Below are positions 22,400 to 30,028 of a stretch of 64,000 nucleotides of DNA, in pieces. Made by a program: the position numbers and the translations under genes. The notes under the pieces are model-generated. The model was given only the letters and a program-made list of their open reading frames with translations. It made no database searches and had not been told where the DNA came from. Source of the DNA: Myxococcota bacterium (GTDB taxonomy: Bacteria; Myxococcota_A; Bradymonadia; UBA7976; UBA1532); the NCBI GenBank assembly GCA_963169045.1, contig CAUJDF010000091.1, positions 207,846 through 271,845 of the forward strand, in the 5' to 3' direction. Within the stretch, counting starts at the first letter, position 1. Each line of letters starts with the position of its first letter.

Positions 22400-23749
22400 G
22401 TGGACCTGCTGCTCGAGAAGTCCGCGTGGAGCGACGGACCCGTCCCGCCCGCCACCTCCGCCGCCTTCCATGTCGAGGGCCTGGCGCGCTGGCTCCGGGC
22501 CGCGGGCGCCGAGCCGCGCCTCGCGCTGGCCCTGTGCTCCGGTGACGGCGCGGCGCGTACGCTGGCCGCAGCCCTCGGCGCCCACGGCGTCGAAGTGGTT
22601 CCGGCGCCGTCGACGGCGCGCACGCCGGTCCACCCGGCGCTGGCCGCGCACCAGGGCGACCACTTCAACAACCGCCTCTTCTGGGTCGACGGCTTCGAGG
22701 ACGCCGACGGCGAGGCGGCGCTGGCGGCGCTCGAGGCGCGCTCGGCGGGCCTGAAGCGCATGGCGACCTGGGTGCTCGTCGTCATCGAGAGCCCCGCGGC
22801 GCTGGCCCGCCTCGAGCGCGTGGCCCCGCGGCTGAAGTCTGCCTTCGACCGGCGCTGCCTGCTCCTCGATCCCGGCGTCGCCGACCTGCGCGGGACCGAC
22901 GTCGACCCCGCGATCGTCGAGGACTGGCGCCGCCGCCAGCGCGTGCCCGAGCTCGTGTACCACGCCGGCTGCGCGCCCCGGCTCGCGCCCACCTACGACG
23001 ACTTCTCGCGGCTCGTCCGCAGCGGCTACGCGTCGCTCCACGTCGAGCTCGAGCTGGACCCCGAGCGACGTCGCCTGATGGACCTCTGGCAGGGGCTCCC
23101 GGTGACCGACCCCGGGCCCGCGGCGGCCGAGGCGATCCTGCGCCACCGGACGCCGGGGGATCGCGCCGCGCTGGCCACGCTGCTGGCGCGCGCGCCCGGC
23201 GCCCGTTACGCGTGCGGTCTGTCCGTCGACGACGTGCCGCTGCTCGCCGGCATGGCGCGCCTGCGCGACGGCATCGCCGAGGGCCGCGCGGTCGCGCCCA
23301 CCGAGATCGAGGCGCTCCGCAACCGCGCGGCGACCGCCGAGATCGGGCCCCACCTGCGCGTCCACATGGAGCTGCTCGTCGCCGCCGCGGCCGCCGCCGC
23401 CGACGACGTGGCGACGTGCGACGACGCGCTGCGCGGCGCCGTCGCCCGCGTGCGCACGGGCGCGCCCGTCGCCCCGGAGCTGGTCTTCGAGGTCGAGGAG
23501 AAGTCGGCGCAGCTGCACGCGCTCCTCAACCGTCGTGGTCCGGCGAAGGAGGCGCTCGACCGCCTCGACGACGCCGCGCGCCTGACGGCGTCGCCGTTCT
23601 ACGCCGGCCGCCTGGCGCTGGCGAAGGGCGACTACACCGCCCCGCTCGACCCGGCCAGGGCGCGGCAGTGGTTCCACCAGGCGCGGCATGTGTTCGAAGC
23701 GCACCGCTACGGCGACTGGGCCACCCAGGCGAAGCGCGAGGGCGGGTGA
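22400..23749 (+). CDS. Hypothetical protein with TPR-like C-terminus
   Basis: A 449-residue soluble protein with no signal peptide. The N-terminal ~200 residues look like an alpha/beta domain (WVLVVIESPAALARLERVAPRL, then RCLLLDPGVADLRG). The C-terminal third is helical with tetratricopeptide-like helices (AQLHALLNRRGPAKEALDRL, ARQWFHQARHVFEAHRYGDW). I do not recognise the family. GTG 22400 is preceded by GAGGA. It heads a chain of four overlapping genes that also encodes a HEAT lipoprotein, a crotonase and thymidylate kinase. Confidence 0.65.
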   Translation: MDLLLEKSAWSDGPVPPATSAAFHVEGLARWLRAAGAEPRLALALCSGDGAARTLAAALGAHGVEVVPAPSTARTPVHPALAAHQGDHFNNRLFWVDGFEDADGEAALAALEARSAGLKRMATWVLVVIESPAALARLERVAPRLKSAFDRRCLLLDPGVADLRGTDVDPAIVEDWRRRQRVPELVYHAGCAPRLAPTYDDFSRLVRSGYASLHVELELDPERRRLMDLWQGLPVTDPGPAAAEAILRHRTPGDRAALATLLARAPGARYACGLSVDDVPLLAGMARLRDGIAEGRAVAPTEIEALRNRAATAEIGPHLRVHMELLVAAAAAAADDVATCDDALRGAVARVRTGAPVAPELVFEVEEKSAQLHALLNRRGPAKEALDRLDDAARLTASPFYAGRLALAKGDYTAPLDPARARQWFHQARHVFEAHRYGDWATQAKREGG

Positions 23750-24681
23750 TGCGCGCCGCGCTCCTCGGCCTGTGTCTGCTCGCGGCGGGCTGCACCCGGA
23801 AGACCCCCGATGCGCCGATCACCGTCCACCCCGATGCCGCCCGGCCGGCGCCGCCCGCCGCCGTGGTGACGAAGATCCGCGTGCGGGACCACACGCCGGC
23901 CGACCGCCGGCCCGCCCCCGTCCCGCCCGAGGAGCTGACGGCGCTCGTGCGCGAGGCGCTCGGCGGCGCGGGCGTGCTCGTCGCGGACAAGGCGCTGCCG
24001 GGGGCGTGGCGGGTCAGCGTCGAGCTCGGTGTGATCTACGGCGTCACCGACGGGGAGGGCATCGCCGCGCACGCGCTGGCCGGCACGGCGAAGGCGCTGT
24101 GGGAGGCCGAGGTCCGCATGCGGCCGCCGGAGAGCGAAGAGGCCTTCCATGCGCACCTGCAGAGCGCCGACGAGGCGCCGTTCGGCGGCGACGCGGCGGC
24201 GCTGCCCGGCGCGCTGCGCGAGCGCCTGAAGAGCGGGCTGCGGCCGCTGGCGAAGGGGGTGCGGGCGCGCGCCGACGCCTTCGCGCGCGACGTGCCCGCG
24301 CTGCTCGAGGGCCTCTCCGACGCCGACGCCGACGTGCGCATCGCCAGCGCGGCGCGGCTCGCCATGGTGAAGGCGGCGCAGGCGGTGCCGGCGCTGGCGG
24401 CGCGGATCGGCCAGGAGCGCGACCGGGAGGTCGTGCTGCGCATGGTCGGCGCGCTCGCCGAGATCGGCGACGACCGGGCCGCCGACGCGCTGATCCACCT
24501 CGCCGATCCGAAGGACCGCGAGCTCCTGCGCGCCGTCGTCGATGCGCTGTCGACGATGGGCGGGCCGCGCGTGGCCGACTTCCTCGACATCCTGGGGACG
24601 CACGACAGCCCCGAGATTCGCGAGATGGTCGAGGACGCGCGCAAGCGCCTCGGCGGCCGGCCGCTGGGGAACGCGAAGTGA
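23749..24681 (+). CDS. Lipoprotein with HEAT-like repeats
   Basis: A 310-residue exported lipoprotein. The N-terminus MRAALLGLCLLAAGC ends in a lipobox with the Cys at position 15. A first domain of about 130 residues is followed by helical HEAT-like repeats (DADVRIASAARLAMVKAAQAV, VVLRMVGALAEIGDDRAADAL). Such repeats give elongated scaffolds for protein contacts. The ATG overlaps the preceding stop (TGATG). Its partner is unknown. The exported HEAT protein at 34189 has a similar repeat style. Confidence 0.75.
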   Translation: MRAALLGLCLLAAGCTRKTPDAPITVHPDAARPAPPAAVVTKIRVRDHTPADRRPAPVPPEELTALVREALGGAGVLVADKALPGAWRVSVELGVIYGVTDGEGIAAHALAGTAKALWEAEVRMRPPESEEAFHAHLQSADEAPFGGDAAALPGALRERLKSGLRPLAKGVRARADAFARDVPALLEGLSDADADVRIASAARLAMVKAAQAVPALAARIGQERDREVVLRMVGALAEIGDDRAADALIHLADPKDRELLRAVVDALSTMGGPRVADFLDILGTHDSPEIREMVEDARKRLGGRPLGNAK

Positions 24682-25469
24682 GCGCCGGCGAGGTGCGCGT
24701 CGAGCGCGACGGCGCCGTCGCGGTCCTCGTCGTCGATCGCCCCGCGGCACGCAACGCGCTCGCCCCGGAGACGGTCGAGGCGCTCGGCCGCTCGGTGGCG
24801 GCGCTCGACGGCGACCGGTCGGTGCGCGCGGTCGTGCTCTGCGGCGGCCGCGGGCACTTCATCGCCGGCGGCGATCTGAAGGCGCTCGAGGCGATCCGCA
24901 CCGCCGAAGCGGCGGAGGCCTTCGCGCTGCGGGTGCAGGCGGTGCTCGGGGCGCTCGAGGCGCTGCCGGTCCCCGTGATCGCGGCCATCGACGCGTTCGC
25001 CTACGGAGGCGGCGTCGAGGTGGCGCTCGCCGCCGACCTGCGCGTCGCCGCGGCCGAGGCGCGCCTCGGCTTCCGCCAGATCGACTTCGCCGTGACGACG
25101 GCGTGGGGCGGCTCTCGGCGGCTGGCGCGGCTCGTCGGCCCGGCCCGCGCCTTCGATTTGCTGAGTCGTGGCGCGGAGTTGGATGCGCAGGAGGCGCTGG
25201 GCCTCGGCGTGGTGCAGCACGTGGCGCCGCCCGGGACGACGGCGCGCCACGCGGCGCTGGAGCTGGCGCGGGCGCTCGCGGCGCGGCCGACGGCGGTCGT
25301 GGCGGCGTTCAAGGCGCTCACCGGTCCGGCGGCGGCGTCGCTCGACGACGCGGCCCACGGCGCGCTCGAGGCGCGGCTCTTCGGGGACGTGTGGAGCGCC
25401 GACGCGCACTGGCGTGCCGTCGACGCGTTCTGGTCGCGGCAGCGCGACCGGCGGGAGCGGGGCGAGTGA
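24678..25469 (+). CDS. Enoyl-CoA hydratase/isomerase-family protein (crotonase)
   Basis: A 263-residue crotonase. The CoA oxyanion-hole segments are HFIAGGDLKALEAI and AFAYGGGVEVALAADLRVA. The Glu of the second segment aligns with one catalytic Glu of mitochondrial enoyl-CoA hydratase. The second catalytic Glu, normally in GxPEI, is replaced: the corresponding segment reads LGFRQIDFAVTTAWGGSRRL, with Gln instead of Glu. It may therefore be an isomerase, decarboxylase or hydrolase rather than a true hydratase. GTG at 24678 overlaps the preceding gene. Its place between a HEAT lipoprotein and tmk gives no pathway hint. Confidence 0.85.
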   Translation: MSAGEVRVERDGAVAVLVVDRPAARNALAPETVEALGRSVAALDGDRSVRAVVLCGGRGHFIAGGDLKALEAIRTAEAAEAFALRVQAVLGALEALPVPVIAAIDAFAYGGGVEVALAADLRVAAAEARLGFRQIDFAVTTAWGGSRRLARLVGPARAFDLLSRGAELDAQEALGLGVVQHVAPPGTTARHAALELARALAARPTAVVAAFKALTGPAAASLDDAAHGALEARLFGDVWSADAHWRAVDAFWSRQRDRRERGE

Positions 25470-26083
25470 GCGAACGCGGGCGCTTCATCGTGTTCGAAGG
25501 CATCGACGGCGCGGGGACGACGACCCAGGCGCGCCTCCTCGCGCGCTGGCTGCGGCGCCAGGGTCGGCGCGTCCACGAGACGGCCGAGCCCAGCACCGGG
25601 CCCATCGGGACGCTGCTCCGGCAGGCGCTCGGCGGGCGCGTCGTCGGCCGGGGCGGCGCGCGGCTCACGCCGGAGACGATCGCGCTGCTCTTCGCCGCCG
25701 ATCGCGCCGACCACCTGCGCAACGAGATCGAGCCCGCCCTCGTCGCCGGCGCCGACGTCGTCTGCGACCGCTACGACCACTCCAGCCTGGCCTATCAGGG
25801 CACCGAGACCGACGTGCACTGGGTGGCGCAGATCAACGCCCCGATGGCGCGCCCCGACGTCGTCCTCTTCCTCCGGGTCGACGCCGACCTCGCCGGCGCT
25901 CGCCGCGCCCGCCGCGCCGGGGTCGCCGACCTGTACGAGGTCGACGAAGTCCAGCGCCGCGTCGCTGCCGCCTACGAGACGGCGGCGCGGTTCCGCCCCG
26001 GCGACCGCGTCGTGGTCATCGACGGCAGCCTCGACGCGCGGAGCGTGCACCGCGCCTGCCGGGCGGCGCTGGCGGCGCGGTGA
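25466..26083 (+). CDS. tmk: Thymidylate kinase
   Basis: A 205-residue dTMP kinase that makes dTDP for DNA synthesis. The P-loop is FIVFEGIDGAGTTTQARLLA. The usual Lys-Ser/Thr of the P-loop (GxGKST) reads GAGTTT, with Thr in the Lys position, a difference from the canonical P-loop. The DRY motif is VVCDRYDHSSLAYQGT and the lid region follows. The start is a GTG in a GTGA overlap with the crotonase. Family assignment is firm, but the P-loop variant should be noted when activity is inferred. Confidence 0.88.
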   Translation: MSERGRFIVFEGIDGAGTTTQARLLARWLRRQGRRVHETAEPSTGPIGTLLRQALGGRVVGRGGARLTPETIALLFAADRADHLRNEIEPALVAGADVVCDRYDHSSLAYQGTETDVHWVAQINAPMARPDVVLFLRVDADLAGARRARRAGVADLYEVDEVQRRVAAAYETAARFRPGDRVVVIDGSLDARSVHRACRAALAAR

Positions 26084-26088
26084 CGCCG

Positions 26089-26117
26089 TTGCCTGTCTTG
26101 CCGGCCGTCGATATGGT
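26089..26117 (+). promoter_or_regulatory. Sigma70-like promoter for the PDZ operon
   Basis: TTGCCT, 17 bases, TATGGT, with seven bases to the ATG at 26125. This spacing puts the transcription start at or next to the start codon, so the mRNA is probably leaderless. It supports the ATG at 26125 over one at 26113, which lies inside the -10 box. Confidence 0.6.
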
Positions 26118-26124
26118 GGGCGCC

Positions 26125-26529
26125 ATGCGTACCGCGCTCCTGACGGCGATGCTCCTCGGCGTGGCCCCTGTGGCGCAGGCGGCCGAACCGCCCGCCGCCG
26201 TGATCGAGGGCACGCTGACGCGCGCCGAGGTCCAGCAGGTCCTCGAGCGCGGCCCGCAGCGCTTCATCGCCGCCCTGCGGGTGGCGCCGGTGGTCGACGG
26301 CGGCCGCTTCCTCGGCTTCAAGCTCGTGTCGATCGCGCCCGAGTCACCCCTCGCCGCCGGCGCGTCGGTCGGCGTCGGCGACGTCGTGCTCGCGGTCAAC
26401 GAGCAGCCGCTCGAGCGTCCCGAGCAGTTCATGCGCGCGTGGGACATGGTCAAGGGGGCCGACGCGCTCTCGGTGCTGCTGCTCCGGGACGGCCGTCGGC
26501 TGCAGTACCGGTGGAAGATCGCCCCCTGA
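26125..26529 (+). CDS. Exported PDZ-domain protein, GspC-like
   Basis: A 134-residue protein with a signal peptide (MRTALLTAMLLGVAPVAQAAE) and a PDZ domain (about residues 45-130). The domain reads FLGFKLVSIAPESPLAAGASVGVGDVVLAVNEQPLE, the typical carboxylate loop and hydrophobic core, ending LQYRWKIAP. The order of a short linker (TLTRAEVQQVLERGPQRFI) followed by PDZ is like the C-terminal half of type II secretion protein GspC. No gsp genes are nearby, so a stand-alone periplasmic adaptor is more likely. Confidence 0.75.
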   Translation: MRTALLTAMLLGVAPVAQAAEPPAAVIEGTLTRAEVQQVLERGPQRFIAALRVAPVVDGGRFLGFKLVSIAPESPLAAGASVGVGDVVLAVNEQPLERPEQFMRAWDMVKGADALSVLLLRDGRRLQYRWKIAP

Positions 26530-26540
26530 GCGCCTCGCCG

Positions 26541-27212
26541 ATGCTGGCCGCCGCCGAGCCCGGGGCGGCGCGTCCCTGGGCGTGGACGCTGGCCGCGGGC
26601 GGCGCCGCCCACGTCGCGCTCGTCGTCGCCCCGGCGCTCGGCCTGCGCGCGCCGCCGACGACGGCGTGGTGGCTGTCGGCGCTCGTCGGACCGTCGCTCC
26701 TGGCGCTCGGGATGCTGCGTCGCAGCCGGGCGGCGCTGCTCGTCGGCGTGCCCGCGAGCTGGGCCCTGCCGGCCCACGGCCTGCCGCCCGCCGCCCCGGA
26801 CGCGGCGCTCGCGGCGGTGGGGCTCGCGGCGGTGGCCGCCTACGTGACCGCGGCGTGCTGGTTCCTGGCGCCGCGCCCGGCGCCACGGTCGGTCGAGTGG
26901 ACGTCGCTCGACGGCGTCGCCGCCCGACCGGCGCGCGATCCGCTGCCGTGGGTTGCGGGCCTGCTCGTCGCGGGTCCGGCGGTGGGCGCCGCCTGCTGGC
27001 CGCCGCTCGCCGAGGCCGCCGGCCGCGGCTTCCCGGCGCTGCCGGGCCTCGCGCTGGTGGGCCTCGCGCTCGTCGGCACGCTCGTGGGCCTGGCGATCGC
27101 GACGGACCTCTTCCGCGGGCGGGCCCCGCTGCCGGGCTCGCGCGCGCGGCTGGGCGTCCTCGCGGCGATGGTCGTCGTGCTGGCCGGCCTCCTGGCCGCC
27201 CTCGGAGGCTGA
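26541..27212 (+). CDS. Multi-pass membrane protein, unknown function
   Basis: A 223-residue Ala/Leu-rich protein with about seven predicted membrane helices and short loops. I used ATG 26541 (MLAAAEPGAARPWAW); an upstream CTG overlapping the PDZ stop is a possible alternative. No family motif is recognised. It is the second gene of a four-gene run (PDZ, this gene, a 67-residue membrane protein, a SurA-like foldase). Confidence 0.55.
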   Translation: MLAAAEPGAARPWAWTLAAGGAAHVALVVAPALGLRAPPTTAWWLSALVGPSLLALGMLRRSRAALLVGVPASWALPAHGLPPAAPDAALAAVGLAAVAAYVTAACWFLAPRPAPRSVEWTSLDGVAARPARDPLPWVAGLLVAGPAVGAACWPPLAEAAGRGFPALPGLALVGLALVGTLVGLAIATDLFRGRAPLPGSRARLGVLAAMVVVLAGLLAALGG

Positions 27213-27415
27213 TGATGCGCTCGCTCGGCCTGGCCTTCCTCGTCGGCACCGTGCCGCTGGTCCTGGTGGCGCTCCGGGCGCTCGCCGAACGCGACTACGT
27301 CGCCGGCGGCCTGATGGTCTTCGCCGCCGCCGCCATGGGCCACCTCGGCCTCGAGATCGTGGCGCTCGCCGAGGCGCGCCTGCGGGCGGCGCCCGCCCCC
27401 GAGGAGGACGCATGA
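27212..27415 (+). CDS. Small membrane protein (67 residues)
   Basis: Two hydrophobic helices (about residues 3-23 and 31-53) and a short acidic C-terminus (APAPEEDA). GGAGG lies three bases before ATG 27212, which overlaps the previous stop by one base (TGATG); a second ATG follows immediately. There is no recognised family. The tight coupling on both sides is the main evidence that it is real. Confidence 0.55.
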   Translation: MMRSLGLAFLVGTVPLVLVALRALAERDYVAGGLMVFAAAAMGHLGLEIVALAEARLRAAPAPEEDA

Positions 27416-28347
27416 CGTCGTTCGTCGCTCTGCTGGCGGGGCTCCTCGGCCTGTGGCCCTTCAACGTCGAGGTGCCCGACGCCCACGTCGTCGCCCGCGT
27501 CCACACCGCGCGCGGCGAGGTGCAGATCACGGCCGCCCGGCTGCGCGCCTACGCCGCGGGTCGCGAGGACGAAGAGCCACGGCGCCTGCTGCAGGACCTC
27601 GTCGAGTTCGAGCTGCTCGCCGCCGAGGCCGAAGCGCGCGGCCTGGCCGACGATCCGCTCGTGCGCGAGGAGACGCGCCCGGTCCTCGTCCGCCGCTATC
27701 TGCGCGCCGCGTTCGAGCGGGAGACGAGCGGGGCGGACATCCCGCGGGAGTTCCTCATGCAAGCCTATGAACAGAATCGATTCTTCTTTCGGCGGGAGGC
27801 AGGGCGCTCCGGCGATCACATCATCGTGACGACGAGCGCCGGCAAGCGGCCCGCCGACGCGGCCCTCGACGAGCAGGCGCGGGCGCTCTCTGCGCGCATC
27901 CAGGCCGACCTCGCGGCGCGGCCACCCGCCGACGCCGAGGCCTTCCTCGCCGCCGCGCCACGTTACAAGGCGGACGCCGAGGCGGCCGGCCTCGTCGTGC
28001 GCGGCGAGTCGCTCGGCGCCTTCCCTCGCGAGGGCATGTTCGACCCGCAGTTCACGGCGAAGGCGTTCGAGCTCGAGCAGCCCGGCAGCCTGACGGCGGC
28101 ATTCCCGACGCAGTTCGGCTGGCACGTCTTCCGCCTCGAGGAGGCGCTGCCGGCGCGAAACGTCCCGTTCGAGCTGGCCCAGACGGAGCTGCGCGAACGC
28201 ACGCTGCCCGACTTCCGCCTCAAGATGCTGCGCGACCTCACCGACCGCCTCGCGCGCGAGGTCGAGGTGATCGTGAACTTCGCGCCCGTCCAGGAGCTGC
28301 AGTCGCGACGCAAGCTGGAGGAGGGCGAGGGGCTCGCGCCGCGCTGA
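27412..28347 (+). CDS. SurA/PpiC-like periplasmic foldase
   Basis: A 311-residue protein with an N-terminal hydrophobic segment, a helical chaperone-like region (LLQDLVEFELLAAEAEARGLADDPLV) and a parvulin-like domain in its second half. The parvulin signature is recognisable (AFLAAAPRYKADAEAAG, LGAFPREGMFDPQFTAKAF, TQFGWHVFRLEEALPA), as in SurA and PrsA peptidyl-prolyl isomerases. These assist folding of outer-membrane proteins in the periplasm. It has a GAGGAGG site and overlaps the small membrane-protein gene (ATGA). Next to the exported PDZ protein it suggests an envelope-quality-control operon, by inference. Confidence 0.8.
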   Translation: MTSFVALLAGLLGLWPFNVEVPDAHVVARVHTARGEVQITAARLRAYAAGREDEEPRRLLQDLVEFELLAAEAEARGLADDPLVREETRPVLVRRYLRAAFERETSGADIPREFLMQAYEQNRFFFRREAGRSGDHIIVTTSAGKRPADAALDEQARALSARIQADLAARPPADAEAFLAAAPRYKADAEAAGLVVRGESLGAFPREGMFDPQFTAKAFELEQPGSLTAAFPTQFGWHVFRLEEALPARNVPFELAQTELRERTLPDFRLKMLRDLTDRLAREVEVIVNFAPVQELQSRRKLEEGEGLAPR

Positions 28348-28355
28348 GACACCTG

Positions 28356-28385
28356 TTTCCGCGGCAGTCCGCGCCTTGCTATGCT
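28356..28385 (+). promoter_or_regulatory. Extended -10 promoter before the TIG-like surface protein
   Basis: TGCTATGCT at 28377-28385 is an extended -10 box with a weak TTTCCG 18 bases upstream. It lies in the 61-bp gap before ATG 28409, which has its own GGGGG Shine-Dalgarno-like run. Confidence 0.35.
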
Positions 28386-28408
28386 CGCGGCGAACTCCGG
28401 GGGGAACG

Positions 28409-30028
28409 ATGCGCGTTCGTCGCACGTATGCACCGGCCGCTCTGCTGGGCGCGCTGCTCGCCGTCCCGGGCGTCGCGCGCGCCGCCGTCGACGCGGTCAC
28501 CGGGGCGTCGGTGAACGCCCTGCCCGCCGGGACCAACGACGCGGCCCTCTGGATCACCGGCGTCGGCTTCGAGGATGGCCTGACGGTCGCGATCTCCGGC
28601 GACGGCATCACGCCGAAGGGCGCGCCGACCGTGGTCCAGCAGGAGGCGCGCGTCGACGGGGGCCGCGGCGACGGCGTCATCTTCCGCTTCGACATCGCCG
28701 CGAACGCCACGCAGGGCGCCCGCGACATCACGGTCACGAACGGCGACGGCAGCAGCGCCACGGCCACCGGCGCCTTCACGGTGCAGCCGCCGCGGGCCGA
28801 GCCGCCGCCGCCGCCGCCCGACGCCGGCATGGGTCCGCCGCCGCCGCCGCCCGACGCCGGCGCGCCGCCGCCCCAGAACGGCTCGGTCGACGTCGTCTCC
28901 CGGGCCAGTCCGGGCTACGGCGCCCAGGGCGACCAGGTGAACCTCTGGATCGTCGGCCGCGAGTTCGTCGCCGGCGCCCAGGTCGCCTTCAGCGCGCCCG
29001 GCATCGGACCGGCGATCGTCGACGGCCAGCCCATCGCGCCGGAGGTGGTGCGGCGCGCCGAGAGCGAGCAGGGCAAGTCCGACGGCATTCAGTACTTCGC
29101 GCGCATCGCGCCGGACGCCGTCCCCGGACCGGTCGACGTGACGGTCACCAACCCCGACGGCTCGAGCGCCACGGGCGCCGCGCTCTTTCAGATCATCCTG
29201 CCGGGGCAGGCGCCGCCGCCCCGCCCCGGCGAGGGCGACGTGCAGACCGTCACCGGCGCCTCGCCCCGGGCGATGCGCGCCGGCCGCAACATCTCCTTGT
29301 GGATCTGGGGCAAGGGCTTCGCGACGGGCGCGCGCGTCGACTTCTCGAACCCGTCGCTGCGTCCCTTCGCCGAGCCGGCGGTCGTCGAGGTGAGCCAGAG
29401 CCACCCCGGCTTCGCCGGCATCCGCGCCTTCCTGACCGTCGACGGCGCGGCGCTGCCCGGGCCGGTGGACGTCACCGTGACCAACCCCAACGGCACGCGG
29501 GCGACGGGGCAGGGCGTCATCACCATCGTCGAGGCCGCGGGCGCGCCCGGCGAGCCCGGCGGCGGCGGCGCCGTTGAGTACACCGGCCCGTGCCCCGACG
29601 AGGCCACGTCGATCGAGGCCGTGCTCGCGGTCGATCCGCCGACCCTCGCGCGCGGCGAGACGATCAACCTGGCCATCTCCGGGCGGGCCTTCGCGTGCGG
29701 CGCCAGCATCGTCATCCCCGGCGGCGGCCTGCGGCAGGTCGACACGCCGCGGCTCGTGCGCGAGGCGTCCGACCCGCTGCAGACGACACTGTTCTGGCAG
29801 ATCGAGGTCACCGGGGACGCCGCTCTCGGGCCGCGGGACGTGACCGTCGTCAATCCGAACAACACGAGCAAGACGCTCACCGCCGCGTTCGAGGTGGTCG
29901 AGGCGGAGCGCGAGAAGCCCACCGGCGTCGCGTTCTGTCAGGCGCGCCCGGGCGCCGGGGGCAGCCCCGCCGCGCTGTTGCTGCTCGCGGCGCCGGCGCT
30001 CCTGCTGCGCCGGCGACGGCGCCGTTGA
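28409..30028 (+). CDS. Secreted multi-domain TIG-like protein with MYXO-CTERM-like tail
   Basis: A 539-residue exported protein. A signal peptide (APAALLGALLAVPGVARA) is followed by four IPT/TIG-like beta-sandwich repeats of about 100 residues. Each starts with a phrase like LWITGVGFEDG and ends with a phrase like DVTVTNPDGSSATG. A proline-rich hinge with two PPPPPPDAG units joins repeats 1 and 2. The C-terminus (VAFCQARPGAGG, a hydrophobic stretch ALLLLAAPALLL, then RRRRRR) has the Cys, hydrophobic helix and Arg cluster layout of MYXO-CTERM sorting signals of Myxococcota, though with one Cys. It is expected at the cell surface. The following lipoprotein gene overlaps it (TTGA). Confidence 0.75.
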   Translation: MRVRRTYAPAALLGALLAVPGVARAAVDAVTGASVNALPAGTNDAALWITGVGFEDGLTVAISGDGITPKGAPTVVQQEARVDGGRGDGVIFRFDIAANATQGARDITVTNGDGSSATATGAFTVQPPRAEPPPPPPDAGMGPPPPPPDAGAPPPQNGSVDVVSRASPGYGAQGDQVNLWIVGREFVAGAQVAFSAPGIGPAIVDGQPIAPEVVRRAESEQGKSDGIQYFARIAPDAVPGPVDVTVTNPDGSSATGAALFQIILPGQAPPPRPGEGDVQTVTGASPRAMRAGRNISLWIWGKGFATGARVDFSNPSLRPFAEPAVVEVSQSHPGFAGIRAFLTVDGAALPGPVDVTVTNPNGTRATGQGVITIVEAAGAPGEPGGGGAVEYTGPCPDEATSIEAVLAVDPPTLARGETINLAISGRAFACGASIVIPGGGLRQVDTPRLVREASDPLQTTLFWQIEVTGDAALGPRDVTVVNPNNTSKTLTAAFEVVEAEREKPTGVAFCQARPGAGGSPAALLLLAAPALLLRRRRRR

